Assembly (NCBI RefSeq): GCF_009856605.1
Contig: NZ_CP047244.1
Coordinates: 124,001-188,000 of the forward strand
Source of the DNA: Trichormus variabilis 0441
GTDB taxonomy: Bacteria > Cyanobacteriota > Cyanobacteriia > Cyanobacteriales > Nostocaceae
Reading direction: 5' to 3'
DNA length: 64,000 nt
The notes below the pieces were generated by a model. That model was not told where the DNA came from and ran no database searches. It was given only the letters and a program-made list of their open reading frames with translations. This document shows, piece after piece, positions 9,009 to 16,929 of the stretch (its first letter is position 1; each line of letters opens with the position of its first letter). A program made the translations under genes and the position numbers.

Positions 9009-10298
9009 TTAAGCTTGCTGTAATTGTTTTTGTTGCAGCTTTTGGACAGCTTCTACCCAAGCAGGTGCCTTTTTACCATTAATAGGTGTCAGCTTTTGCC
9101 AGTGTTCTTGTAACTGCGCTTGTGTTAAGTGGGGTAACTGTTCCTTGCCCCAGTTAATCGCATCTTGAGCAGTTTTCCAATCTTTCCAGGGTTGTGATTG
9201 GTGACTACCCTTGTTGGTTGGAACTATCTCGATAAGTGTAGCTTCTAACCAAAGGTGCGCGTCTTCATCCCGCATGAGATTTTGGCGTGCCATTAAGATG
9301 GCGATCGCATTTCGGATCTGGTCGATATTCCACAACTGCGAGATACTTACTAATTTCTCCCAGGTGTCCTCTTCTAGCTGTGTAAGATGTCTGCCATTGG
9401 GATTAGTTTTGCACACAAGTAAGTCTTTGAGGAAACTGACAAGACTTGTATGAATGGCAGTTGGCTGTTTACCAGATTCAATCCAATCTTGAAGGATGCC
9501 TAAATTGCCCGTAATTTCTCCTTTGATGATATTTTCACAGGCAGTGAGTAGATCGTATTCGGAAATAGTACCTGATAGTTCCCAAACCCAGTTAGAGGTA
9601 ATTTCCTCTTCACCTAGTAGGGTTAGCTGATCTAGTAGTTTGAGTGAGTCGCGCAGATGTCCCTTGTTTGCTTTAGCTACGGCGGTAACTGCTGATGGCG
9701 CAATGTTGATACTTTCTTGGTGAGATATTTGTTCTAGGTAGCTTGCAACTAGCGAGACAGGAACTCTCTTAAAGTCAAACTTTTGGCAACGGGAGACAAT
9801 GGTTTCTGGAACTTTGTGTAACTCGGTTGTGCAGAAGATAAATACTACATGACGGGGAGGGCTTTCAATGGTTTTGAGGAGTGCTTGCCACGATTGGCTG
9901 CTTAGAGCATGACATTCATCAATAATGAATATTTTGAATCTACCTTCCACTGGTGCAAACTGGATAGTGGATATAAGCTCTCGGATCAGTTCTACCCCAC
10001 TATTGCTTGCTGCATCCAGTTCGGTTACATCAACAGAAGAAGATGCTGTAATTCCCTTGCATGAATTGCATTCTCCACAAGGCTTGGTTGTCGGCTCATT
10101 GCTTGATTGACAGTTGAGGGATTTAGCGATGATGCGGGCGGTACTGGTTTTACCTGTACCTTTGGGGCCGCTAAATAGGTAAGCAGGTGCAATCTTTTGG
10201 AGAGCGATCGCATTTATGAGAGTGCGAACGATATGTTCTTGCCCAATAACTTCACTAAGAGTCTGGGGACGGTATTTGAGATGTAGTGGTTGGTACAT
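9009..10298 (-). CDS. dnaX: DNA polymerase III gamma/tau subunit, short gamma-like form
   Basis: 429 aa from ATG at 10298. It carries all DnaX landmarks: LKYRPQTLSEVIGQEHI, Walker A GPKGTGKTSTAR (about residues 44-55), a zinc module with CGECNSC, Walker B IFIIDECHALSSQSW, sensor-1 FIFCTTELHKVPETIVSRCQ and sensor-2 GHLRDSLKLLDQL. The C-terminal part is domain III plus a short tail; no long tau extension for helicase or polymerase binding is evident. It forms the clamp-loader motor with the plasmid HolA and HolB. It lies downstream of dnaN with a stem-loop between, and a terminator follows it. Chromosomal cyanobacterial dnaX genes often carry inteins; none is present here. Confidence 0.95.
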   Translation of the reverse strand: MYQPLHLKYRPQTLSEVIGQEHIVRTLINAIALQKIAPAYLFSGPKGTGKTSTARIIAKSLNCQSSNEPTTKPCGECNSCKGITASSSVDVTELDAASNSGVELIRELISTIQFAPVEGRFKIFIIDECHALSSQSWQALLKTIESPPRHVVFIFCTTELHKVPETIVSRCQKFDFKRVPVSLVASYLEQISHQESINIAPSAVTAVAKANKGHLRDSLKLLDQLTLLGEEEITSNWVWELSGTISEYDLLTACENIIKGEITGNLGILQDWIESGKQPTAIHTSLVSFLKDLLVCKTNPNGRHLTQLEEDTWEKLVSISQLWNIDQIRNAIAILMARQNLMRDEDAHLWLEATLIEIVPTNKGSHQSQPWKDWKTAQDAINWGKEQLPHLTQAQLQEHWQKLTPINGKKAPAWVEAVQKLQQKQLQQA

Positions 10299-10326
10299 AG
10301 TTTTGATGATTAAAAGTGTTTTATTT

Positions 10327-10355
10327 ACTCCTTACCAACTGCACTGATAAGGAGT
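10327..10355 (-). promoter_or_regulatory. Stem-loop upstream of dnaX
   Basis: A perfect 8-bp inverted repeat ACTCCTTA/TAAGGAGT (10327-10334 and 10348-10355) lies between dnaN and dnaX, 29 nt before the dnaX ATG. The arm GGAG could also act in ribosome-binding competition. There is no good U-run, so processing or translational control is as likely as termination. Confidence 0.5.
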
Positions 10356-10362
10356 TTAATTT

Positions 10363-11697
10363 TTAAGCAGTCGCGGCTTCTTTTTTCGTTCGTGACGAGC
10401 GTGAGGTTGACTTGCCTTTAGTAGTATCTTTTGCTACTAAAGATGGTATTTCTGTTTCAGAATTTTCACTATCATCTGTTGCCTGTGCTATATCTGTTAC
10501 TTCTTCAGTGCTAGGCTCAGGTTGAGTGCTGGCTTCTGTCTTTGTACTTTGGTTATTTACCTTTTCAAACCCCTGCTTAATTTCTACAGGCATGACCAGA
10601 TACAACTGATTGAGCAGTCCTCCCATTGGGCAGATAATGACTGGTTGCGTGGGTTTGTTACACCGCACCACGATTTCGTCAGTACTGATGTGCTTTAATC
10701 CTTCGAGAAGGTAGTCGATATTTAATCCAATACTGATGTTTTCTGAATGACTAGTTGTTGGTTTCATCAGTACCGAGTCAACTGCATCCCCGATATCAGT
10801 AGCTTCGGTGTATAGTGTTGCCTGTGTAGCTTCCAATTCCCAGAGAATTTTGACAACCTTTTGCTTGCGTTCAGCTAGATAACTTACTCGCTTCAGTGCG
10901 CTCTCAAATCCCTTGCGTTCTAATGTAAATTCATACTCAAATGTTCTGGGAATCAAGCTATTGATTTTGGGATATTCTCCCTCTAAAAGTCGGGAAATGA
11001 CCTTTGTATTAGGAAGACTAAACTCAATAGTTTTATTTGATAGAAGAATATTGCACACGCTTGTATCGGCACTTTGAGAGAGAATTTTGTTTAACTCGCC
11101 AAGTGACTTACCTGGAACAGTAAAGTCAATTGGATCAGAATATTCGCTATCAAGTGTTCCTGTGACTAGTGCTAATTTGTGACCATTTGTACTAGCAGCT
11201 TGCCACTTATTGGTATCAATTTTGAAGTTGACACCAGTTAAAACTAACTTTGTTTCGTCACCATTGGTGCAATACAGTGTCCCTTCAAGTGCAGTTTGGA
11301 GTTTCTTGGCACTTAAATTTACTTCTATTGGATTTTCTCCCTTGGGAAGAGTTGGAAATTCGTCAGGTTTTCCGCCAATCAGACGGCATTTACCGCTATT
11401 GTGAGTAATTATGCAGGCTTGGTTTTCTACCTCTAAGGAAATTTCTCCTCTGACATTGTTAATAGTGTCAGTTAATAGTTTGGCTGGTAGTGCTACCTGA
11501 CCTGACGTTTCTACATTAGCGGTCGTTGTAGTATGAATTGTGAGGTTAAGGTTTGTTCCTGTTGCTGATACTATCCCATCTTCATTTGCTATCAGTAAGA
11601 TATTTCCTAAAATTGGGTCAGTAGGCTTAGGACTAATTGCAAGATAAGCAGTTTCTAGAATTTCTGCGAGTTTAGATTGTTCAATGTTTAGTTTCAT
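10363..11697 (-). CDS. dnaN: DNA polymerase III beta sliding clamp with a C-terminal extension
   Basis: 444 aa from ATG at 11697; typical DnaN is about 370-380 aa. The three clamp domains are recognisable: ILGNILLIANEDGIVSATGT with TDTINNVRGEISLEVE in domain 1, KKLQTALEGTLYCTNGDET and NGHKLALVTG in domain 2, and VISRLLEGEYPKINSLIPR in domains 2/3. The folded part ends near QPVIICPMGGLLNQLYLVMPV, the MP(V/M) end that forms the peptide-binding cleft. About 65 Ser/Thr/Glu-rich residues ending in KSTSRSSRTKKEAATA follow and are probably disordered. It tethers DNA polymerases and other proteins carrying QLSLF-type peptides, several of which are encoded nearby. Confidence 0.95.
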   Translation of the reverse strand: MKLNIEQSKLAEILETAYLAISPKPTDPILGNILLIANEDGIVSATGTNLNLTIHTTTTANVETSGQVALPAKLLTDTINNVRGEISLEVENQACIITHNSGKCRLIGGKPDEFPTLPKGENPIEVNLSAKKLQTALEGTLYCTNGDETKLVLTGVNFKIDTNKWQAASTNGHKLALVTGTLDSEYSDPIDFTVPGKSLGELNKILSQSADTSVCNILLSNKTIEFSLPNTKVISRLLEGEYPKINSLIPRTFEYEFTLERKGFESALKRVSYLAERKQKVVKILWELEATQATLYTEATDIGDAVDSVLMKPTTSHSENISIGLNIDYLLEGLKHISTDEIVVRCNKPTQPVIICPMGGLLNQLYLVMPVEIKQGFEKVNNQSTKTEASTQPEPSTEEVTDIAQATDDSENSETEIPSLVAKDTTKGKSTSRSSRTKKEAATA

Positions 11698-11732
11698 TTG
11701 TTACTTTGCTTTTAGTAAATGATGTTTTAACA

Positions 11733-11750
11733 GGTGCTATTTCTAGCACC
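11733..11750 (-). promoter_or_regulatory. Stem-loop upstream of dnaN
   Basis: GGTGCTA/TAGCACC with a 4-nt loop, GAAA on the minus strand (a GNRA tetraloop), lies 36 nt before the dnaN ATG and 28 nt after the preceding stop. No U-run follows. Confidence 0.5.
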
Positions 11751-11777
11751 CTTTTCGGTTACATGAGATAGTTTTTT

Positions 11778-12770
11778 TTAGTAGGGCAGTTCTTCCATCT
11801 CAGTACTGTATGCTGTATAAGCTTGACCTGCTGTACTAGGAGGAAGTGCTGCTACTGGCATATCAGCTGCACCTACCAGGCGATTATGTTCTGCTACAAC
11901 GGTTGATGTTTTACCAATACGGTGAGAGAATTCGGGATTTGCCTGCATCGTTGTTTGGATATCAATTTCTTTGCCTTCTGAGAAGAATTCGAGAAAATCG
12001 CTTCCATCAGGATTTGGTGATTTATAGGAAGTGACAACTGCTACCCAAGATTTATCTCTTTGGTTGACTGCTTCTTTAGGTTCAAGAGATGGCGTAAAGG
12101 TGGGTTGAAATACACCGAGGCGATGAAACTCTGCACGTTTTTCAGCAACAGTTGCATTAGTAAATCGGGCGAATGCAACCTCTAGTTCGCGTTGGAACTG
12201 TTTATAAGCCTCGCCAAATTTTGACGATGCAACGCCTTTGATTGATAAGACAATTGGTACTGAGTGCAGGTTATGATTATTTTCATCAACAAGCTGCAAC
12301 AAATAGAACCTTCTCAATACTGCGGCATCTTTGCCAAGTGCTTGGTACATTTCGTACCCATCAGGTGATTCGTACACTCCTACAATTTTGCCATCATCGC
12401 GCTGTTCAATGTATCTGGGAGAAACATCAAGAATGTGCATCCTGGGCGATTGCAACAACACTCCCATTTCTGGCGTGCCACTAGAGAAGGTGTGCTTGTG
12501 TGTAGGTTCTTGTCCTTGCCAGTTAATTGCTGCTAAGTATTTATCTTTGATAAACAACCCGACTTTTTCTGCTTCCATGTGGTTAATGACTTGGCAGATG
12601 CAGATATTACTAATCGGCGCATTGTACTCAGGATTTGCAAATTTAGAAATAGCTAATTTACGCTTTTGTATGTTTGTATTATTCTGAACTGTTTGTTCAG
12701 GGGATTCAGACTGGGATACTGTGCTTTCTTCAGTAGCAGAATTAGTAGACTTTGTTTGATTTCTTGCCAT
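11778..12770 (-). CDS. Conserved hypothetical protein upstream of dnaN (DUF5895-like)
   Basis: 330 aa from ATG at 12770. The first 40 residues are polar and disordered in character. The core starts at KFANPEYNAPISNICICQV, which resembles the N-terminal block of cyanobacterial DUF5895 proteins as I remember them; that family call is tentative. The core has alternating beta-type segments (VGLFIKDKYLAAINWQG, RMHILDVSPRYIEQRDD) and SWVAVVTSYKSPNPDGSDFLEF, and ends in an acidic tail (STEMEELPY). It lacks catalytic signatures that I can identify. Directly upstream of dnaN-dnaX, it could be a single-strand DNA-binding or processivity accessory protein, but that is position-based inference. A weak leader-box match and a terminator precede it. 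Confidence 0.7.
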   Translation of the reverse strand: MARNQTKSTNSATEESTVSQSESPEQTVQNNTNIQKRKLAISKFANPEYNAPISNICICQVINHMEAEKVGLFIKDKYLAAINWQGQEPTHKHTFSSGTPEMGVLLQSPRMHILDVSPRYIEQRDDGKIVGVYESPDGYEMYQALGKDAAVLRRFYLLQLVDENNHNLHSVPIVLSIKGVASSKFGEAYKQFQRELEVAFARFTNATVAEKRAEFHRLGVFQPTFTPSLEPKEAVNQRDKSWVAVVTSYKSPNPDGSDFLEFFSEGKEIDIQTTMQANPEFSHRIGKTSTVVAEHNRLVGAADMPVAALPPSTAGQAYTAYSTEMEELPY

Positions 12771-12800
12771 AATTTTAATTAATGGAAATCAATATTTAAT

Positions 12801-12822
12801 GCGTAAAGCAAAAAGTCGTTGT
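12801..12822 (-). promoter_or_regulatory. Weak leader-box match (copy C)
   Basis: The minus strand reads ACAAC, then 13 nt, then ACGC, 31 nt before the start at 12770. It shares the TTTACGCA half with the stronger copies, but the first half is degenerate and no clear stem-loop follows. Confidence 0.3.
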
Positions 12823-12856
12823 AAAAAATCAAAGTCGTCTGTTATTAAGACGACTT
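12819..12856 (-). terminator. Intrinsic terminator
   Basis: On the minus strand, AAGTCGTC-loop-GACGACTT (12849-12856 with 12832-12839) is followed by TGATTTTTT. It ends the transcript of the small genes at 12882-13173 and insulates the unit starting at 12770. Confidence 0.8.
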
Positions 12857-12881
12857 AAAAGATTGATTGATACTTAGTTAT

Positions 12882-13109
12882 TTAGATAGACTTTTCATCA
12901 TACTCTCCCTTTAAGCCTGTAAAGCTGTCAATGCAAGTATCTTCCTGAATAATTTCAGTTTTGGTGTTTAGAAGTGTCTGGTATATTTGCTGAAGACTGA
13001 TGATAATTTGTCTAAGAACAGATGTGTTTTCAGTTGTGAAAGTCAGTGACACAGATGCCATGCTTGAATTATGAATTGCGACTGTTTGTTCTTCAGGAGA
13101 TCCCTCCAT
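12882..13109 (-). CDS. Small hypothetical protein
   Basis: 75 aa from ATG at 13109: polar, with a helical segment SVLRQIIISLQQIYQTLL and an acidic C-terminus (KGEYDEKSI). It overlaps, in another frame, a 26-codon ORF at 13093-13173 that has a much better ribosome-binding site. The two may be a coupled leader and body, or one gene with a frameshift near 13100. No family is recognised. A clear terminator downstream supports it being an expressed unit. Confidence 0.45.
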   Translation of the reverse strand: MEGSPEEQTVAIHNSSMASVSLTFTTENTSVLRQIIISLQQIYQTLLNTKTEIIQEDTCIDSFTGLKGEYDEKSI

Positions 13110-13173
13110 AACTGGTTATTTGACTGTCTTTACCAGGAATAAATCTATAAGAAGCAATAGTTTCAATTGCCAT
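13093..13173 (-). CDS. 26-codon leader-like ORF with a strong ribosome-binding site
   Basis: ATG at 13173 is preceded by AAGGAG six bases upstream, among the best Shine-Dalgarno sequences in the window. The product MAIETIASYRFIPGKDSQ... stops at 13093 inside the start of the next ORF. It may be a translational-coupling leader, or the true N-terminus of the downstream protein if a one-base indel is present. Confidence 0.4.
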   Translation of the reverse strand: MAIETIASYRFIPGKDSQITSYGGIS

Positions 13174-13393
13174 ATTTATCTCCTTGTTCGTTGGGGTTTG
13201 ATTTCAAGCATTTTATTACTAAGTTTGGTGATATTACTGACCTTTCAACCAGCAAGCTTGCACTTATTAAGTGCTACTTCTAACTCTTGCTGTGTAAGGA
13301 TTTTGTATCTCATATATTGTCCCCATATAGGGAAAACATACGTGACATATTTAGTTTTATCAATTTGCTAGTATGCCATACGCTTGTAGTACA
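13174..13393. other. Intergenic stretch with a 22-codon ORF
   Basis: A minus-strand ORF at 13245-13313 (MRYKILTQQELEVALNKCKL...) starts seven bases after GGGGAC. It may be a fragment or leader peptide. Nothing else recognisable is seen; longer plus-strand ORFs here look like chance frames. Confidence 0.3.
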
Positions 13394-14449
13394 CTATGGT
13401 TTAATGAGTTTAATGATTCTGGTGGCTACGTTTGTAGGGTTATTTGAACTCAAAAAGGCATCTTTATCTACCATTTCTACATAGCTATTATTGGCTAGTA
13501 GCCAGTTTTTGAAGGTTTTGTACTTACGATTGAAGAAAACTGATTCAGGTATAACTGAAACTAATACACCACCCGTTATGAGTAACTTCCAAGCCTGGTA
13601 GATATGTTGGACAAGTTCACAAAATGGAGGATTCATGATACAAGCATTGTATAAATGACTGGGGTTAAACTCCAGAAAGTTTTTCCCTACGAGATTAAAT
13701 CCTTTGAGTTCTAGAATTTGTCGTAAATCGTAATTAATCTCAACCACCTCTAGTTGAACATTAGGATAGGTATTAGTGATATACTCAGCAATATTTCCAC
13801 TACCTGCACTAGGCTCTAAAATTTGCCAATTTGGTTTAATATCTGCCAGTTGAACAAGCCGTTGACAGAGTGGTTTAGGAGTAGGGAAGAAATCTCCATC
13901 TTTCATGCCAATGATTTCTAACTCAAGCTTATTGAGTAGTTGCTTGGTAGTATCAATTGCTTCAGGCTTTACTACCTGTTGAATTTCTGTTATTGCGGAT
14001 ATGATTTCGCTTGGTGTATGTAATCCGGCGCGATTTAAAGACTTTACCCAGTCTTGGTAATATTCGCCTGCCAATTTTTCGTGGACTTTCTGAATTGTTT
14101 CTCCAATTTGGGAAATTCTGAATAGGGCTTCTACTTGCGATTTGTGAGATATGCCGCGTAGTATTGGTGGGATATGTCCTACTTCCCACATTTGTGCGAT
14201 CGCAAATAACCAAGACTGGATAATCTCAAGTTCAATTCCTTCTTGGATGAGCCCTTGGGCTATAGTTTTACGACGCTTTGTTACCCTTTGATTTCCAATA
14301 GCAGGATTTTTCTTTTGGTCGATTGTTGGCTGCATGGAAGCAGCTAAATTACGAAGGAATTCTGCTTTTTCTAAGTTAGGAATATTGAAAATATCTGCTA
14401 TGGGTGAATTATCATCGTTGTAGGGTAGATTCAGTAGAGATAGTTGCAT
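13394..14449 (-). CDS. DNA N6-adenine methyltransferase-like protein with N-terminal QLSLL
   Basis: 351 aa from ATG at 14449. The SAM-binding motif EPSAGSGNIAEYI (about residue 210) and the catalytic NPPF motif (ACIMNPPFCELVQHIYQAW) place it in the N6-adenine (gamma-type) methyltransferase fold. DGDFFPTPKPLCQRLVQLA is the usual block before motif I. The first ~180 residues are helical and unassigned. The protein begins MQLSLLNLPY; QLSLL is an acceptable beta-clamp-binding peptide, unusually at the extreme N-terminus. No cognate restriction endonuclease is adjacent, so it may be an orphan or plasmid-replication-linked methyltransferase. It overlaps the upstream gene by 38 bases. Confidence 0.8.
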   Translation of the reverse strand: MQLSLLNLPYNDDNSPIADIFNIPNLEKAEFLRNLAASMQPTIDQKKNPAIGNQRVTKRRKTIAQGLIQEGIELEIIQSWLFAIAQMWEVGHIPPILRGISHKSQVEALFRISQIGETIQKVHEKLAGEYYQDWVKSLNRAGLHTPSEIISAITEIQQVVKPEAIDTTKQLLNKLELEIIGMKDGDFFPTPKPLCQRLVQLADIKPNWQILEPSAGSGNIAEYITNTYPNVQLEVVEINYDLRQILELKGFNLVGKNFLEFNPSHLYNACIMNPPFCELVQHIYQAWKLLITGGVLVSVIPESVFFNRKYKTFKNWLLANNSYVEMVDKDAFLSSNNPTNVATRIIKLIKP

Positions 14450-14759
14450 TGCTTGATTCCTTTAAATCTTTGACGGCGCATTCAAGAATTAGGGAGGTTG
14501 GTAAATTCCAAGCTTTTACCTCCCATTCAGTAGCTAATCGTTCTGAGTGACGGATAACTGCACTACTACATTTGTTTTTTCTGACAAGCCAATCTCTAAA
14601 CTTTTCAGCTTGTTCTTTGGTATCGAACCCGAAGTAGCTGGTTTTTCTGCTTCCCAAGGGGTCGGTAATGGTTGCTACCCGACGTGAGAGAATATTTAGC
14701 GTCCAACCACTGTTAGGAGTGAGTTCGATTTTCGTGATATTTAATTCTGTTGGATTCAT
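14412..14759 (-). CDS. Small hypothetical protein upstream of the methyltransferase
   Basis: 115 aa from ATG at 14759. A beta-hairpin-type segment (GWTLNILSRRVATITDPLG) is followed by FGFDTKEQAEKFRDWLVRK, typical of small antirestriction-like or nucleic-acid-binding folds, but I cannot name a family. Its 38-base overlap with the methyltransferase gene in another frame suggests coupled expression. A TnpB transposon was inserted immediately upstream, so its original promoter may be displaced. Confidence 0.6.
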   Translation of the reverse strand: MNPTELNITKIELTPNSGWTLNILSRRVATITDPLGSRKTSYFGFDTKEQAEKFRDWLVRKNKCSSAVIRHSERLATEWEVKAWNLPTSLILECAVKDLKESSNATISTESTLQR

Positions 14760-16190
14760 CTAGCACCCCCAGAAGACTCTCGCCACAGCGTAAGCTTGGT
14801 GGTGAGAGAAATGGGGGCGAGCAAGGAGTCCCGCCCCTGAATCGTTTTGTCCCACAGTGGCAACAGGTTCAGGCGTGGGCGACGAGTAAGTAATTAGTCT
14901 TAGACACTTAGCGAGATATACTTCTTTCACAGATTTTCTGGTAAAATGTGAGGCATGGAAAAAGCCTACCGCTACCGTTTTTACCCAACTATCGAGCAAG
15001 AATCCCTCTTGCGTCGGACAATTGGTTGTGTGCGGTTGGTGTTTAATCGAGCCTTGGCTGCGAGAACCGAGGCTTGGTATGAAAGGCAAGAACGAGTTGA
15101 TTACGTTCAAACCTCTGCAATGCTGACGCAGTGGAAAAAACTTGATGATCTCCAATTTTTAAATGAGGTTAGCTGTGTACCACTGCAACAAGGATTGAGG
15201 CATCTGCAAACGGCTTTTAGTAACTTCTTTGCGGGTAGAGCAAGATACCCTAACTTCAAAAAGAAGCGTAGTGGAGGTAGCGCAGAGTTTACCAAGTCTG
15301 CCTTCAAGTGGAAGGATGGGCAAGTCTACTTGGCAAAGTGTTCTCAACCTTTGCCAATTAAATGGTCTAGGCAACTGCCAAAGGATTGTAAACCCACAAC
15401 CATCACGGTTAAACTTGACCCCTCTGGACGCTGGTTTGTTAGCTTGCAGATTGACGATTCAACTGATGAAACCATGCAGCCAGTTGATAGTGCCGTAGGC
15501 TTGGATGTTGGGGTTAGTTCTCTTGTTACTTTGAGTACGGGTGAAAAGATTGCTAACCCCAAGGCGTTTGACAAGCACTACCAAAAGCTGAGGAGAGCGC
15601 AGAAAGCTTTGAGTCGCAAACAGAAAGCCTCTCGCAACAGAGATAAAGCTAGACTCAAAGTTGCTCGGATTCAAGCTAAGATTTCTGATTCTAGAAAAGA
15701 CCATCTGCACAAACTGACAACTCGACTGATTCGTGAAAACCAAACGATAGTAGTTGAGGATTTGGCAGTTAAGAACATGGTCAAAAATCCCAAACTTGCC
15801 CGTGCCATCAATGATGCTGCATGGGGTGAGTTAGTGAGACAACTGGAATATAAAGCCAAGTGGTATGGTCGAGCCTTGGTAAAAATTGACCGATGGTTTC
15901 CTAGCTCTAAACGCTGTGGACATTGCGGTCACGTTGTTGAAAAGCTGCCGTTGAGTGTCAGAGAGTGGGATTGTCCCAACTGCGGAACACACCACGACCG
16001 GGATATCAACGCTAGTCGTAATATTTTGGCGGTGGGACACACCGTTACAGTCTGTGGAGCGAACGTAAGACCTGATAGGCATATGTCTAAAGGGCAGTTG
16101 CAAAAATCCAGCAATGGAAGGAAACAGAAACCTAAATCGTGAGGTTTAGGAATCTCCTGCTAATTCTTGCGGATGTAGCGGGAGAGGATG
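14760..16190 (+). mobile_element. IS200/IS605-type (IS1341-like) element carrying only tnpB
   Basis: The left part holds a subterminal imperfect palindrome: CTCTCGCCAC/GTGGTGAGAG (14776-14785 with 14798-14807), nested in CCCCCA/TGGGGG (14765-14770 with 14811-14816). The right part holds CCTAAA/TTTAGG (16131-16136 with 16145-16150) and a hairpin arms TCTCCTGCTA/TAGCGGGAGA at 16153-16185, typical of IS605-type right ends and of the 3' part of the guide (omega) RNA. No tnpA is present. Exact ends are not determinable, since such elements lack terminal repeats and target duplications. Confidence 0.75.
14955..16142 (+). CDS. tnpB: TnpB RNA-guided nuclease
   Basis: 395 aa from ATG at 14955. The N-terminal helical domain begins MEKAYRYRFYPTIEQESLLRR. 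The RuvC-like nuclease triad is complete: AVGLDVGVSSLVTL (Asp), TIVVEDLAVKNM (Glu) and HHDRDINASRNIL (Asp). A zinc ribbon CGHCGHVV...CPNCGTH lies between the last two. TnpB cleaves DNA next to a transposon-adjacent motif, guided by an RNA overlapping its 3' end, and promotes retention of the element. The 3'-end hairpins at 16131-16185 would form the end of that RNA scaffold. It lies within the plasmid replication module on the opposite strand. Confidence 0.92.
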   Translation: MEKAYRYRFYPTIEQESLLRRTIGCVRLVFNRALAARTEAWYERQERVDYVQTSAMLTQWKKLDDLQFLNEVSCVPLQQGLRHLQTAFSNFFAGRARYPNFKKKRSGGSAEFTKSAFKWKDGQVYLAKCSQPLPIKWSRQLPKDCKPTTITVKLDPSGRWFVSLQIDDSTDETMQPVDSAVGLDVGVSSLVTLSTGEKIANPKAFDKHYQKLRRAQKALSRKQKASRNRDKARLKVARIQAKISDSRKDHLHKLTTRLIRENQTIVVEDLAVKNMVKNPKLARAINDAAWGELVRQLEYKAKWYGRALVKIDRWFPSSKRCGHCGHVVEKLPLSVREWDCPNCGTHHDRDINASRNILAVGHTVTVCGANVRPDRHMSKGQLQKSSNGRKQKPKS

Positions 16191-16874
16191 TCAAATTTCA
16201 ACTTCAGGAATTGCTGCTAAATATTCCATAGTTGATATTTCTTTTGCTAGCCATTTATCATGTGCTTCTTGAGGAGTCATTTTGTGGGTTAAAAGTTTTT
16301 TCTCCTTATCGTCTTCTACAAAAGGAGCGAGTGTTTTTTCTAGCCGGGCTTTGAAATTCAAATGTTTATCTTCAGAATAAGTAAACTGATAAATACTATC
16401 AGTGTTAACGAACAAGTAAACCAGGCTAAATTGCTCCAATGGTATTCCAGTTTGTTCGTATAGGAGAAATAACCTCAGTTGAGTTTGCCATTTGCTCTCA
16501 AGAATTTCAAATTTAGGAGGTTTTTGAATTGTCCAGTCAAACCCAACTACTTGATTTTCGCCGTAGATAATGAGGTCGCACTCGCTGTAGAGAAGAATAT
16601 CGTGATATAAATATTGAAGTTGGGCGTTCCATTGTTTGTTGCCAGGAATATTTAGAAAAGGTTTTACCTTATCGACCCAGTTATTAATTTGGGGGTATGC
16701 TTTTAACAAAACTTCGACTGGTAGCCCTAACCCAATTTGTTGCATAATGAGGTGAAACTGACCGCCAGCAACTTCAGATTCACTTTTGACAGTTAAATTA
16801 CGATAATTTATCGTTGATAAACATTCTGGATTCTGTTCAACTAGTTCAAGTGTTTTGTGATTAAAACGATTCAT
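16191..16874 (-). CDS. RecB/Cas4-like PD-(D/E)XK nuclease-like protein
   Basis: About 227 aa from ATG at 16874; an upstream TTG at 16889 is less likely. The order of motifs fits RecB-family nucleases: GGQFHLIMQQI (His motif), SECDLIIYGENQVVGFDW (the two acidic positions) and WQTQLRLFLLYEQTG (the QxxxY-like helix). The usual Lys two residues after the second Asp is replaced: the run is DWTIQKPPK, with Lys displaced, so activity is uncertain. It is the last gene of the PRTRC unit, separated from thiF by a leader box and a 13-bp stem-loop, and the TnpB element abuts its stop. Confidence 0.7.
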   Translation of the reverse strand: MNRFNHKTLELVEQNPECLSTINYRNLTVKSESEVAGGQFHLIMQQIGLGLPVEVLLKAYPQINNWVDKVKPFLNIPGNKQWNAQLQYLYHDILLYSECDLIIYGENQVVGFDWTIQKPPKFEILESKWQTQLRLFLLYEQTGIPLEQFSLVYLFVNTDSIYQFTYSEDKHLNFKARLEKTLAPFVEDDKEKKLLTHKMTPQEAHDKWLAKEISTMEYLAAIPEVEI

Positions 16875-16877
16875 AAA

Positions 16878-16929
16878 AATATATCCCAAATTTAGTTTTT
16901 GGGATATATTTGCGTAAGCTATTTGTGGT
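16878..16929 (-). promoter_or_regulatory. Leader box plus 13-bp stem-loop upstream of the nuclease gene (copy D)
   Basis: The minus-strand box ACCAC, 9 nt, ACGC (plus 16911-16929) overlaps the last codons of thiF. A perfect 13-bp stem with a 7-nt loop follows (16878-16890 with 16898-16910; arm core ATATCCCAAA), four bases before the ATG. An overlap with an upstream coding end argues for an RNA-level or processing function at least as much as a promoter. Confidence 0.6.

Noticed and set aside
13120..13484. Plus-strand ORFs of 83 and 65 aa
   Set aside because: They are hydrophobic, lack ribosome-binding sites, and overlap minus-strand small ORFs and the end of the methyltransferase gene.
14760..15155. 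131-aa minus-strand ORF over the start of tnpB
   Set aside because: It runs through the subterminal palindromes and antisense to a conserved TnpB N-terminus, with no recognisable domain.
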